NCBI RefSeq assembly: GCF_900176425.1
Contig: NZ_FWXS01000007.1
Location: forward strand, 150,825 to 214,824
From: Moheibacter sediminis
GTDB taxonomy: Bacteria; Bacteroidota; Bacteroidia; Flavobacteriales; Weeksellaceae
Reading direction: 5' to 3'
DNA length: 64,000 bases
In this document: positions 5,803 through 15,781 of the stretch, piece by piece
Numbering within the stretch: position 1 is the first letter of the stretch
Layout of the letters: each line of letters begins with the position of its first letter
The notes under the pieces: model-generated
What the model was told of the DNA's origin: nothing
Databases searched by the model: none
The model's input: the letters and a program-made list of their open reading frames with translations, nothing else
Made by a program: the position numbers and the translations under genes

Positions 5803-7158
5803 ATGGGATTCATTCAAAATATCAAACAAGCCGCAAAACTTTATAAACAGTTAGATTGGAAAGAATTGCAGGCTGTAAATGAAAAAATTGATTTGGCAAA
5901 AGCCATGAAACAATTTTCGAAACTGGATGATAAACAACTCAAAATGCTGATGCGTATGCTCGATGGACCTGGCAAAGAGAAAGTTTTGCCGGAAATAAAT
6001 CCTGATTTTTATGAATTGAGTGATAAACTTACGCCGGAGCAAAGAGCATTGCAGTTAAAAGTTCGTTATTTTATGGAAACGGAAGTAGCTCCAATTGTAA
6101 ATGATTATTGGCTGCGAGATGAATTTCCGCACGAATTGATCCCAAAATTTGGAGAATTAGGTTTAGCCGGTGTGACTTACGAAGGTTATGGTTGTCCAGG
6201 ACTACCTTTTCTGATGGAAGGGGTCTTGGCAATGGAAATGGCGAGGATTGATTCTTCCATTGCGACATTTTTTGGTGTGCAAAGTGGACTCACGATGGGT
6301 TCTATTTATTTGTGCGGCTCGGAGGAACAAAAGCAGGAATGGCTTCCGGCGATGAATCGTTTTGAGAAAATAGGTGCTTTTGGTTTGACGGAGCCTGAAG
6401 TCGGCTCGGGAGCTGCGGGTGGGTTAACAGTCACTTGTCAGCAAACAGCGGACGGATGGGTACTTAATGGGCAAAAGAAATGGATAGGTAATGCGACTTT
6501 TGCAGATGTGGTGGTTGTATGGGCGAGGAATTTAGGAGATGGAGAAGTGAAAGGTTTCCTTGTGAGAAAGGAAAATCCGGGATTTGAAGTTGAAAAGATA
6601 AAAGGCAAAATGGCATTGCGAATCGTGCAAAACGGATTGATTACTTTGAAAGATTGTGTTGTGGAAGAAAAAGACCGATTGCCAAATGCAAACAGTTTCA
6701 AAGATACTGCAGACGTTTTACGAATGACCAGGGCAGGAGTTGCCTGGATGGCAGTTGGCTGTGCACGCGGTGCTTACGAAAATGCGCTTGATTATACCCG
6801 AAACAGAAAACAATTTGGTAAACCAATAGCTTCATTTCAATTGATTCAAAACCATTTGGTCGAGATGATTTCTAACCTGACCGCGATGCAGACGCTCGTG
6901 TTTCGTTTGTCGGAATTACAGGACAACGGTCAGCTTAAAGATGAACACGCCTCTCTGGCAAAGGTTTTTTGTACACTTAGAACTCGCGACATCGTTCGTG
7001 GTGCGCGTGAGGTAATGGGCGGGAATGGTATCTTACTTGAACATAATGTTGCCCGATTTGTGGCAGATGCCGAAGCGATTTATTCGTACGAAGGCACCAA
7101 GGAAATCAATACGCTGATTGTCGGCAGGGCAATTACGGGTTATAGTGCATTTGTGTAA
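5803..7158 (+). CDS. Acyl-CoA dehydrogenase family protein (glutaryl-CoA dehydrogenase-like)
   Basis: An FAD enzyme of 451 residues that introduces an alpha-beta double bond into an acyl-CoA thioester. GLTEPEVGS and LNGQKKWIGNA in the middle domain are the FAD and substrate segments. ARGAYENALDYTRNRKQFGK lies in the C-terminal helical domain, and AIYSYEGTKEINTLIVGRAI carries the likely catalytic base Glu of the YEGT motif seen in glutaryl- and short-chain enzymes. About 70 N-terminal residues precede the dehydrogenase core. An upstream GTG at 5797 exists in frame, but ATG 5803 (MGFIQNIKQ) is the better start. It is monocistronic. Confidence 0.85.
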   Translation: MGFIQNIKQAAKLYKQLDWKELQAVNEKIDLAKAMKQFSKLDDKQLKMLMRMLDGPGKEKVLPEINPDFYELSDKLTPEQRALQLKVRYFMETEVAPIVNDYWLRDEFPHELIPKFGELGLAGVTYEGYGCPGLPFLMEGVLAMEMARIDSSIATFFGVQSGLTMGSIYLCGSEEQKQEWLPAMNRFEKIGAFGLTEPEVGSGAAGGLTVTCQQTADGWVLNGQKKWIGNATFADVVVVWARNLGDGEVKGFLVRKENPGFEVEKIKGKMALRIVQNGLITLKDCVVEEKDRLPNANSFKDTADVLRMTRAGVAWMAVGCARGAYENALDYTRNRKQFGKPIASFQLIQNHLVEMISNLTAMQTLVFRLSELQDNGQLKDEHASLAKVFCTLRTRDIVRGAREVMGGNGILLEHNVARFVADAEAIYSYEGTKEINTLIVGRAITGYSAFV

Positions 7159-7181
7159 ATTATTCAATGATAAAAATTTAA

Positions 7182-7214
7182 AAGCCTTGCCTAAATTCTA
7201 TTCAGACAAGGCTT
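7182..7214. terminator. Bidirectional terminator between acyl-CoA dehydrogenase and lipoprotein genes
   Basis: AAGCCTTG (7182-7189) pairs with CAAGGCTT (7207-7214). The minus strand has a T-rich tail (TTTTAAATTTTTA); the plus strand tail is weak. Confidence 0.65.
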
Positions 7215-7244
7215 CCATTACCTCATTTATTTTATACTTAATAT

Positions 7245-7628
7245 TTATTTTGCAACAAATTTCATTATCGGCCCATCCAATTCTGGTTTATTAGATACAA
7301 TTAATGTATCATTTTCAATAGTATAATTGTAGGTTATACCAGATATGGCAACTGTATTATTTGTTATATCTATATCATAATTTCCAGAAGGAAGAATATA
7401 TGAAGCTTGCTCTTCTATATTATTGGTTATAATCAATTTATGATTATGAACATTGATATCCCATTGAATATCACCGGGATTAATTTGCGGAATATCATAT
7501 ATATTGGCTCCATAAGAAAACATCTCCCAAGTTTTATTCAGTGCAGCGTTGATGTGTGGGCTGTCATCTTCTGAGCATGAAATCATCATGGCTGATGTCA
7601 ACAATAAGAAAAACATTCTTTTTTTCAT
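7245..7628 (-). CDS. Lipocalin-like lipoprotein, hypothetical
   Basis: A 127-residue protein with a lipoprotein signal peptide and lipobox MISC (Cys18) followed by SEDDS, an acidic run that suggests export to the outer face of the outer membrane. The mature part (LNKTWEMFSYG near the start, then alternating beta strands such as HKLIITNN, TVAISGITYNYTIEND, DTLIVSNK) has the look of the small lipocalin-like proteins common in Flavobacteriia, which often start with a W-containing strand. No ligand can be predicted. It is a single gene downstream of the alpha-2-macroglobulin terminator. Confidence 0.75.
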   Translation of the reverse strand: MKKRMFFLLLTSAMMISCSEDDSPHINAALNKTWEMFSYGANIYDIPQINPGDIQWDINVHNHKLIITNNIEEQASYILPSGNYDIDITNNTVAISGITYNYTIENDTLIVSNKPELDGPIMKFVAK

Positions 7629-7691
7629 TTTTAGATATTTTATGGTCGAATGTTTTAAAGAGGAAGAAAGACAGAAAAGGTTGCGTTAAAT

Positions 7692-7729
7692 AAAAAAGCT
7701 TTGTCAAAGGTCTGAACTTTGACAAAGCT
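7692..7729 (-). terminator. Terminator of the alpha-2-macroglobulin gene
   Basis: AGCTTTGTCAAAG (7697-7709) pairs perfectly with CTTTGACAAAGCT (7717-7729). On the minus strand a T6 tail (7697-7692) follows. Confidence 0.9.
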
Positions 7730-7754
7730 GTATATAAATTAATTTTTCTGAATT

Positions 7755-10700
7755 TTATTTAATTTCCACTCGAATTCCTTCTGAGTGCGCGCTCAGTTCC
7801 GGCGCATACATATTTTGGAGTGAAGTGATTCCGTTAGAGAAATTTCCGGCATTGTTGGCGCGTACATCGTATTCAAAAACATAAGTTCCTTTTGGCATGT
7901 AGTCAATGAAGAAATTTGTCGCCGCATCGCGCGTGCTTTCATAATAACCCAATCTTCCCTGGCGTTTGTAAGTGGATAAAACATTTAACGGCTCAAATCC
8001 GCTCGCGCGCATGTCTTTGATATGGATGAACTCCATTTCTCTATCCGTCAGGATTTCCAGTCTTACCGTAATTAGATCTCCAATCTGAATCGGAGTATTT
8101 TCTGTGATTTTGGTCAAAACCGGACCTTTGTCAGAATTCTTTTTGATGAATAATTGTTTGTTGAATTTTACACCGGTCTGCGCCGTTGTGATTTTATCCA
8201 AATCTTCAAAGTATTGCCAATACAATGCGCCCCAAGCTACGCCCGGAGAAGTTTTCTGAACGTTTATAGTTGCCATTTCCGGTTTAATTTCCTCTTTGTT
8301 CCAAGAAGTTTTTACATAACCTGAACCGCTTTGCGGTGCTTTCTCTAAAGATTTTAAATCTAAGTTTTCGTTGCCGATTCTTAAACTGATTCCATCTTCC
8401 GCATTCGTCCAGTCTTTTCCGGTGCTCATCAAAGCAAAAACGGCTTCAGTTGTTGCTTTGGTCGATTCCCATTGGTTCGTTTGTCTGTTCTTGAGCAACC
8501 AAACTTTCATACTTTCTACACTTTCTACGTCATTTAAAACTTCATCAAAAGCTTCGATTAACAATGATTGTGTTTCAATGGGTGCCTGGTACCAATACCA
8601 TCCTGCAACGTTCGATTTCCAATACATTCCCATTTCATCACTTTGCACGGCGTTATCTTTTATGGAATTCAACAATTTTAAGGCTTTGTCTTTGTGTCCG
8701 AATCTATGGTAAATCAAAGCCAACATGGCTTGTGTCTGCAAAGATTCTTCAAATTTGTTTTTGTCTAATTCTCTGATGAAATATTCCTGAGCCAAAGTTC
8801 CTTTATGATCCAATCGATGCTCTTTTAGAAAGTAACTTCTCGCATACAAATACTGGATTCCGTTGTAATTAGAAGGTTTCAGCTTATTGTTCTTTAAATA
8901 AATATCAAATTCCTTTTCCATTTCAGCATCCATATATCGGATAGCTGCTTCGAGAATTTCATTTGTATTTACATCAAATTTCGACTCGAAATCAATTCCC
9001 ATAGCTTTCAAATGACCTAAACCTGAAACGATGTGCGTGGTAATATAACGGCTTTCCTGACCGCCTTCAAACCAAGGAAATCCTCCCGAACTATATTGTT
9101 TTCCTTTTAATTTCTGGAATGCGCTCTGGAGTTCATTCTGCATTTTGTTCAAATCAAATAAAACCGCTATGCGTTTCATTTGCTCTTCCTCGCTCTGCGC
9201 ATCACGCACCCAAGGAGTCTCCTCCAAAAGAAGCGATTTCAATTCTTCATTTTGTTCGAGTTTGGAAACCAATTCTCCTTTTTTGTTCCAATCATCAAAA
9301 ACCGTTTTGATTTTTGGATTGGAATTGATGATATGCTGCGAAATCATGTTGCCATAGAAACGACTGAAAACCTGTTCCGAACATTCATACGGATATTCGC
9401 GCAAATAAGGCAACGAGAAAATAGCATACCAAATAGGATTGGTCGTCATCTCAAAAGTCAATTTGAAATTGTCTAAACTTTCCGATTTGTTGTTTTTTAA
9501 TTTCTCTAAAGTGAAAGTTTTGTTTTGGTTTTCACGCACATAAATCGGTAAAGTTTCCGTCACCATCATACGGTTAGAAAGAATCGGCAAAGCAGATTCC
9601 TCACCATCTGAAAAATCCCCCGCAGAAGCCACTACACGGTAAACAATTGCTTGATGCGTTGTCGGAACTTTTAAATTCCAAGAAACGTTTGCTGAATTTC
9701 CTTTAGCAACTTTGATGTTTTGTGTTGCATTATTATTTCCAAATTCCACATCGACCGGCTGCATCGTAAACGCATCGAATAACAAAAGTTTGGCTTGTCC
9801 GCTCAATTCTTTGTCAGATAAATTCGTCACTTTGGAAGAGAATGTAATCTGGTCACCTTCGCGCAAAAATCTTGGCGGATTAGGAACTACCATCAAATCT
9901 TTCTGCGTTCTCACTGTCGTTTCAAAATATCCTGTTCTCAATTCAGGTGTATGTGCTGTTGCCATGAATTTCCATTCGGTCAGACTTTCCGGGACGGTAA
10001 ACTGGATTTTGATATTTCCTTTTTCGTCCGTTTTGAGGTTAGGGTAGAAGAAAGCGGTTTCTTGCAATGCTCGGCGGGCAACAATGTTGTCGAGTTTATT
10101 CTTTTCTTGTTTTGGAATATCATATATTCTCATATTAATATTCCCTTCAACAATAGCCTTACCATCCGCTGTTATAAATTTAGATTTATCTGCTGTTAAA
10201 TTATAATTGCTTTCTTCCATTTCAATATCTGCCAATTGAACATCAACCACATTTGCACTTTTCTCTGCACGTGCAGGTGCCGGAGCCATGTCATACAAAG
10301 CATAATTTTCGTATCTACCATAATTCCAGTTAAATCCAAACCAATTCAATTCATCAAAAGCCAAATAGTTTTGCGGATAATTTTCATATTTATAAATAAG
10401 CGTTCTGAAAGGATTTGCACTGAAACTCATGTAAGTATTCCAGTTTTGTCTTTGGGAGTAATTCATATCGACATTCATCGGGAATGAAATGTTATTCGAT
10501 TTAAACTGATCCAATGAAGCATCGTACATGGTCGCCAGCATTTCTGCCAGAAATTTATCTTTGTCTTTCCCGCTCACGGTCAGTTCCCAGGTTTCTTTTT
10601 GTCCGGGCTGGAGTTTGTCGCGTAAAGTCCCCGCAGTAATGGTCAACGATTTGTCTTCATGTGGAACATTTACTCCTAAAGTTCCTTGTTTGGCCGTGTT

Positions 10701-13700
10701 GAATTTCCCGAAATAATAATGTACAAAAACATTTCCACGGTATTTTTCATCAATCGTGAAAGAGAATTTATTGACGTTGTTATTCAGTTTAATTTTCTCG
10801 GTTTTAATGATTTTTCCGTCATGTTCCAATTCAACCAAAACTTCAGAATCATTGGCAGCGGAAGCAATCTGAACCTGAGCAGTTTCGCCTGGTTTATAAG
10901 AATTTTTATTCAGATTTAATGCAAACAATTCGTTGTCGGTCGGTTGTTTTTTATCATTTTTAAATAAATAAACCAATTTTTCTGTTTGGATGCTGTCTTT
11001 TCCATCTATGATCCAACCTTTCAAAACGTAATAACCTTCTTTCCAGTTTGCCGGATTTACCTTGATTGATTTAGATTTTTCGGTATCGAAACTCTGTGCA
11101 ACAACTGGATTTTCCTTTTGCCAGTTCTCTTTTTGATTTTCTTTTCCATAGGCATCATGTGGGAAATATTGGATGAATTCTTCTTTTGAATACAATTCAT
11201 AATCCCCTTTTGGAATCGGCGACTCGCGTAAAACCCTTTGTGGCGGATTGATTTTGGTCAAAGTTATCTGACCTTTTGCCGGCGTAAATACGCCGTTTAA
11301 ATTATTGGTAATCAACTGAATGGAGCCCAATTGAGAAATTTCAATTTTATCCGAAACATTAAAACTCAGCATATAACGCAAATCCCCAACCGTTATCGAT
11401 TGCTCGCTCGAACGCGTCTCGCCGTTGATGTCGGTAATGTCTGCAATTACGCGGTAGTTATAAGTTCTAGGCTCTTCTTTTCCTTTGGTCAAAGAATTTT
11501 TCTGCGCGGGTTTTGCATTGAATTTAATTTCAAATTTACCATCGGAATCAGTAGTCGTTTCGCCTTGTGTGATTTCTTCTTCAGGCTCTCCATAAGGAAT
11601 ATAACCTCGTTTCCACCAAGGCCAGTACGGATAAATCGTCTGTCTGTACACGCGGTAAACGACTTTTGCGTTGTCAATAGTGGCACCAGAATAAGCAATC
11701 GCTTTTCCTTTCGAGGTCACTTCTTCATCGAGTTTGAAAGTATCTTTTACATCTTCAAATTCAACTTCGAATTTCGGACGTTTGTATTCTTCAACGCTGA
11801 AATAATGCGAGCCATTGTAATTGCTCAAATTATCTTCGAGATAAAATTGTCCGGTGATTCCCGAAGTCGGAATGATGAATTCTCCCGAAACTGAACCGAA
11901 TTCATTAGATTTTAATTTCAGATTTGAAACATCTTCGCCGTTTGGATTTCCCAAAGTGATCTCAATTTCCTGGTTTGGAATGACTTTTTTCTTTCCTTCT
12001 GTACTTTCATTGTAAAGAATTGCTTTGAAATAAACGGTTTGTCCCGGACGATAAATGGCCCTATCTGTGAAAAACTTCACTAAATTTTGTTCATGTTGAG
12101 TGCGTTCGCGGTTTTTGTAAGCATAGCTGTTGTACATTACATCTTCACCCTGAATTTTGAAATTGTAATAACGGTAATTAGCTTCATTAGGCTTTACCGT
12201 TGCAATTCCGTTTGCATTGGTAGTAACGGTTTCAAGAAGTTTCAAATCTTTTCCCTTTTGCTCGTAAACTTCCACTTTTTTGCTAACAGGTTTTCCGCTA
12301 TCTCTTTCTGTAACAAGGATTTCGCTGTCGCGTGTTACGATAGAATAAGCAGAAACGTTTACAAATTGATATTGCAAAAGGAAATCATCATTGACTTTGA
12401 AATCCGGATTGTTGGAAGCCAAAACCAAATATTTTCCCGATTTTAACGGTTCGAATTTAGCTGTAGTTGCATGCTGCTGGTAATCGTCAAAAGATTTCAA
12501 CTCTAATGAAAATTCTTTTTCCAAAGGAAATTTAGAAATGATGTTGTTCAAAACCTTTTGCCTGTTGGCCTCGGCAGCATTTTGAAATTCATTCATTACA
12601 TTTTCTGCATCTTTAAATTTCAATATTTTGAAATAAATTTTGTCTAAATTCTTTTGTGAAACAGACATAGGATTTGTCTTTTCGGGCGAAACGTAATTTT
12701 CAATCTGCAGGTTGAAATCAGGTTTTAGAATTTGTCTTTTCAGCAATTTTGCATTTTCTGAAACATCTGATTTTGGGAATTTATCAATCAATTTATCTAA
12801 AACTTTCAAAGATTTTTCAGTTTGCTTTTTGCGTTCCACAAAATCACTTTCAGCCTGTTTCGGGACTTGATTGAGATAAAAATCAGCCAATTCCATCAGC
12901 AGATTGGGCGTGTAATCCGTATCCGGAAATTTCTCAACCAGTCCAGTTAAATTTTGCTCAAATTCTGCATCTTTATAATCGTTGCGCTGAAATTTCAGCA
13001 ATTCCAATTCATTGTAAAGCTGTGCATGGCGGTTATTGGATTTAGTGTGAAAAATTATTAAATCTTTTAAAATCTGAACGACTTGAGTTTTAGATTGGGT
13101 AGAATTGATTTCATTTCCACCTTCATCCGTTTCCACAGCAATAACTTCCATTGGATAATAATCATAATTGGTATATCCTGAAAAATAGCTGATTGCTCTG
13201 TGTGCCAACAAATCATACAAAGTCGGACGCAGATTTCTGTTTTTTTCTTCTTTATTTAAAACCGATTCCCAATTTTTCAAATCTTCTTTTTTGAGAATTT
13301 CTTTTTCTTTAATGGATGCGAGATACAATTCTGAAATATTTTTACGGAAAGTATTTTCGGTCCAATAACGCAAATCGTCTGTGGTCGCTTCTTCTATATT
13401 GGTTCGCTCGCCGATTTCCCACTGATTTTGCTGGTAATATTGGTAGAGCATTTCCGCCAACATCGAATGCAAAAACGCTTTTTCAACAGGTTTTGCTTCA
13501 GCAATTTCATTTTTGAATTTTGTAATAATTTCCGGTTCGATATCTCCTTTGTCACTCGTTACTATCACAATTTTCGACTGATAAAGCATCGCGCGGATGA
13601 TTTGCTGCGAATTTTTATCTTTTTTTGCTTTGGAATAAATTTCATCAACAGCAGGAAGCGTGCTTTTCAACAAGCCGTCTTGCTCCTGTTTTTCAATTTG

Positions 13701-13787
13701 TTTCCATTTGGAATCGTAGTCGAATTTCTTTTGTGCCATTGATAATGAGAAGGTTAATATTGTAATTAAGAAAAATAAATTCTTCAT
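7755..13787 (-). CDS. Large alpha-2-macroglobulin family protein with intact thioester motif
   Basis: A 2010-residue secreted protein with a cleavable signal peptide (SMAQ, no lipobox). Residues about 20-400 are helical and TPR-like. MG2-type strands follow, including FFTDRAIYRPGQTVYFKAIL, a hallmark of bacterial alpha-2-macroglobulins. The bait region and the macroglobulin core come next, then YPYECSEQ at about 1465-1472. Cys1469 and Gln1472 form the CxEQ thioester that covalently traps attacking proteases. The C-terminal part is the helical TED and receptor-like domain. E. coli homologues are paired with a PBP1C gene; none is here. The role is probably protection of the envelope against proteases. 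It is monocistronic with its own terminator. Confidence 0.92.
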   Translation of the reverse strand: MKNLFFLITILTFSLSMAQKKFDYDSKWKQIEKQEQDGLLKSTLPAVDEIYSKAKKDKNSQQIIRAMLYQSKIVIVTSDKGDIEPEIITKFKNEIAEAKPVEKAFLHSMLAEMLYQYYQQNQWEIGERTNIEEATTDDLRYWTENTFRKNISELYLASIKEKEILKKEDLKNWESVLNKEEKNRNLRPTLYDLLAHRAISYFSGYTNYDYYPMEVIAVETDEGGNEINSTQSKTQVVQILKDLIIFHTKSNNRHAQLYNELELLKFQRNDYKDAEFEQNLTGLVEKFPDTDYTPNLLMELADFYLNQVPKQAESDFVERKKQTEKSLKVLDKLIDKFPKSDVSENAKLLKRQILKPDFNLQIENYVSPEKTNPMSVSQKNLDKIYFKILKFKDAENVMNEFQNAAEANRQKVLNNIISKFPLEKEFSLELKSFDDYQQHATTAKFEPLKSGKYLVLASNNPDFKVNDDFLLQYQFVNVSAYSIVTRDSEILVTERDSGKPVSKKVEVYEQKGKDLKLLETVTTNANGIATVKPNEANYRYYNFKIQGEDVMYNSYAYKNRERTQHEQNLVKFFTDRAIYRPGQTVYFKAILYNESTEGKKKVIPNQEIEITLGNPNGEDVSNLKLKSNEFGSVSGEFIIPTSGITGQFYLEDNLSNYNGSHYFSVEEYKRPKFEVEFEDVKDTFKLDEEVTSKGKAIAYSGATIDNAKVVYRVYRQTIYPYWPWWKRGYIPYGEPEEEITQGETTTDSDGKFEIKFNAKPAQKNSLTKGKEEPRTYNYRVIADITDINGETRSSEQSITVGDLRYMLSFNVSDKIEISQLGSIQLITNNLNGVFTPAKGQITLTKINPPQRVLRESPIPKGDYELYSKEEFIQYFPHDAYGKENQKENWQKENPVVAQSFDTEKSKSIKVNPANWKEGYYVLKGWIIDGKDSIQTEKLVYLFKNDKKQPTDNELFALNLNKNSYKPGETAQVQIASAANDSEVLVELEHDGKIIKTEKIKLNNNVNKFSFTIDEKYRGNVFVHYYFGKFNTAKQGTLGVNVPHEDKSLTITAGTLRDKLQPGQKETWELTVSGKDKDKFLAEMLATMYDASLDQFKSNNISFPMNVDMNYSQRQNWNTYMSFSANPFRTLIYKYENYPQNYLAFDELNWFGFNWNYGRYENYALYDMAPAPARAEKSANVVDVQLADIEMEESNYNLTADKSKFITADGKAIVEGNINMRIYDIPKQEKNKLDNIVARRALQETAFFYPNLKTDEKGNIKIQFTVPESLTEWKFMATAHTPELRTGYFETTVRTQKDLMVVPNPPRFLREGDQITFSSKVTNLSDKELSGQAKLLLFDAFTMQPVDVEFGNNNATQNIKVAKGNSANVSWNLKVPTTHQAIVYRVVASAGDFSDGEESALPILSNRMMVTETLPIYVRENQNKTFTLEKLKNNKSESLDNFKLTFEMTTNPIWYAIFSLPYLREYPYECSEQVFSRFYGNMISQHIINSNPKIKTVFDDWNKKGELVSKLEQNEELKSLLLEETPWVRDAQSEEEQMKRIAVLFDLNKMQNELQSAFQKLKGKQYSSGGFPWFEGGQESRYITTHIVSGLGHLKAMGIDFESKFDVNTNEILEAAIRYMDAEMEKEFDIYLKNNKLKPSNYNGIQYLYARSYFLKEHRLDHKGTLAQEYFIRELDKNKFEESLQTQAMLALIYHRFGHKDKALKLLNSIKDNAVQSDEMGMYWKSNVAGWYWYQAPIETQSLLIEAFDEVLNDVESVESMKVWLLKNRQTNQWESTKATTEAVFALMSTGKDWTNAEDGISLRIGNENLDLKSLEKAPQSGSGYVKTSWNKEEIKPEMATINVQKTSPGVAWGALYWQYFEDLDKITTAQTGVKFNKQLFIKKNSDKGPVLTKITENTPIQIGDLITVRLEILTDREMEFIHIKDMRASGFEPLNVLSTYKRQGRLGYYESTRDAATNFFIDYMPKGTYVFEYDVRANNAGNFSNGITSLQNMYAPELSAHSEGIRVEIK

Positions 13788-13905
13788 ATAAAAGGTTTTT
13801 TATAACAGATGCAATTTACACCAAAAAGGTTGGATGCATTGGAAATTATTATTAGGATTTTATAATTTTAAATTTATAATTGGGGGTTATTTAGATGTGA
13901 AATTG

Positions 13906-15129
13906 TCATTTAGAATTCTTCTCCTCAATCCATAAACTCATAAATTTTAAAGCATTGGCTGAATTGTGTTTTAAAATTTGTCCGATGAAATTTCTTTTTC
14001 GTGCTTCGTTTAAATTCAATTCTAAATCTAAAATTAGTTGATAAAATGTATCTTCAAAATCGTTTTTATTGAATTTCGCGTACAGGATTTTAAATCCTGC
14101 TTGTCTTGCAATCATCCAAATATTTTCATCGTTGTACAATTCAATTGTTTTGGAAATAAATAGTTCTTCTTGATTTTCTACAATTCCCGGAATCAAATTA
14201 TCAAACATAGATTCCGCACCGATGGAATTTGTAGCAATCGGTGTCCCTGATTGCATTGCATCAATGAATTTTCCTTTTTGTCCTGCGCCAAATGGAATCG
14301 GAGCCAATAAAATTCTCGCATTTCCAATCACTTCCAAAGCTAGTTCTGCTTTTCCGTGAACCAAAAATCCTTCTTTCTCATTGTGTAAATTAAAAACTTT
14401 CAGGCTTGGGTATGCGCCGTAAATGTTGAGTCTGGCTTGCGGAAGTTGCGTTCTTAATTTGGGCCAGATATTTTTTTTTAAATGCAAAACCGTTTGCCAA
14501 TTCGGTTCATGAATAAAATTTCCGATGAAAACAAAATCTTTTCGTTCTTCAAATTTTTTCTGTCTTGCTACTTGTTTCTCATCTCCGATTTCCAGAAAAG
14601 GCAAATAATGGAGCAGAGAAGGAGCGATGTTAAATTCATTTTGGAGCAAATTCATTTCAAATTCAGAAATAATCAAACTCAAATCACAACGCAAAATCGA
14701 AGCAATTTCACGGATGGTAATTTCATTATATAAATTGATTTCCTCCTTCTTTTTAAAAGCTTTTTCACGTGCTGAACGGAGGAAATGCAAATCTTCGGTA
14801 TCAAGAATTTGAACCGCATTCGGACATTCTTTTGTAACACGCCACCCAAATTGTTCTTCCGAAACAAAACGGTCATAGACTACAAATTCAGGATTTATTT
14901 TTCGGATGAATTCATTGAATGAAGAATTATTTAATTTGATTGGAAATTCCTGAACATTCCGATCAGAAAAATCAAAACTCGCTTCAGATTTGGAAGCAGC
15001 CGAACAAAAAAACAATTCAAAGTCTTTGCTCTGAAAGAATTTTACCAATTGTAAAATCCTTTTTCCGGCTGCTGAAGAAGTCGGTTCCGGCCAAACCAAT
15101 CCAATAAACAAGACTTTTCTTTGATTCAT
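13906..15129 (-). CDS. Glycosyltransferase, GT4-like (GT-B fold)
   Basis: A 407-residue cytoplasmic glycosyltransferase. The N-terminus (VLFIGLVWPEPTSSAAGKRI) carries the short Gly-rich acceptor loop typical of group 1 enzymes. FVFIGNFIHEPNW starts the C-terminal Rossmann domain, and APIPFGAGQKGKFIDAMQSG with downstream GAESM gives the nucleotide-sugar binding region with Glu positions as in the EX7E motif (here atypical). In Flavobacteriia these proteins often sit by chance next to unrelated genes. It is divergent from miaE with 38 bp between starts. The sugar and acceptor are unknown. Confidence 0.8.
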   Translation of the reverse strand: MNQRKVLFIGLVWPEPTSSAAGKRILQLVKFFQSKDFELFFCSAASKSEASFDFSDRNVQEFPIKLNNSSFNEFIRKINPEFVVYDRFVSEEQFGWRVTKECPNAVQILDTEDLHFLRSAREKAFKKKEEINLYNEITIREIASILRCDLSLIISEFEMNLLQNEFNIAPSLLHYLPFLEIGDEKQVARQKKFEERKDFVFIGNFIHEPNWQTVLHLKKNIWPKLRTQLPQARLNIYGAYPSLKVFNLHNEKEGFLVHGKAELALEVIGNARILLAPIPFGAGQKGKFIDAMQSGTPIATNSIGAESMFDNLIPGIVENQEELFISKTIELYNDENIWMIARQAGFKILYAKFNKNDFEDTFYQLILDLELNLNEARKRNFIGQILKHNSANALKFMSLWIEEKNSK

Positions 15130-15167
15130 CGTTCAAATATCCGATTTTTGCCACATAATTCAGAATC

Positions 15168-15749
15168 ATGTTAGGACTAAAATTAGCAACCGATCCGCGA
15201 TGGGCAAAGATAGCCGAAGAAAATTTAGAAGAAATCCTTACCGATCATGCTTGGTGCGAACAAAAAGCCGCATCCAATGCGATTCATCTGATTGTTTACA
15301 ATTCTGAACATGAAGATTTGGTTTCGGAATTGACTGAAATTGCGATTGAAGAAATGCAGCATTTTCAAATGGTTCACAATATAATTAAGGAAAGAGGTTA
15401 TGAATTGGGACGCGAGCGCAAAGACGATTATGTAAATCAATTGGTGAAATTTAACAAAAAGGACGGCAGCCGCAACATGGCTTTCGTTGACCGTTTGTTG
15501 TTTGCCGCGATGATTGAAGCGAGAAGCTGCGAGCGTTTCCGTGTGCTTTCTCAAAATATAAATGATGAAGAATTATCTAAATTTTACCATGATTTGATGG
15601 TTTCCGAAGCCAATCATTACATGACTTTTCTGAAATTCGCCAAGAAATATTCAACCGATGTTGATGTGGACAAACGCTGGAAAGAATGGTTGGAATTTGA
15701 AGGTAATTTGATCCGGAGCTATGGGAATAATCAAGCGATTCATGGGTAA
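15168..15749 (+). CDS. miaE: tRNA 2-methylthio-N6-isopentenyl adenosine-37 hydroxylase
   Basis: MiaE is a non-haem di-iron monooxygenase that hydroxylates the isopentenyl group of ms2i6A37 in tRNAs reading UNN codons. The 193-residue four-helix bundle contains the expected ligand set: Glu31 (AWCEQKAAS), Glu62-x2-His65 (EEMQHFQ), Glu117 (MIEARSCERF) and Glu147-x2-His150 (SEANHY). The length matches the family. miaA/miaB are not in the window. The gene faces away from the glycosyltransferase and is followed 32 bp later by a secreted protein gene. Confidence 0.93.
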   Translation: MLGLKLATDPRWAKIAEENLEEILTDHAWCEQKAASNAIHLIVYNSEHEDLVSELTEIAIEEMQHFQMVHNIIKERGYELGRERKDDYVNQLVKFNKKDGSRNMAFVDRLLFAAMIEARSCERFRVLSQNINDEELSKFYHDLMVSEANHYMTFLKFAKKYSTDVDVDKRWKEWLEFEGNLIRSYGNNQAIHG

Positions 15750-15781
15750 ATTATTTATTGAAATACAAAAACTTAATACTT

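Noticed and set aside
7793..13742. Many opposite-strand frames inside the alpha-2-macroglobulin gene
   Set aside because: They are antisense shadows of a long gene with biased codons; none has a signal, motif or regulatory context.
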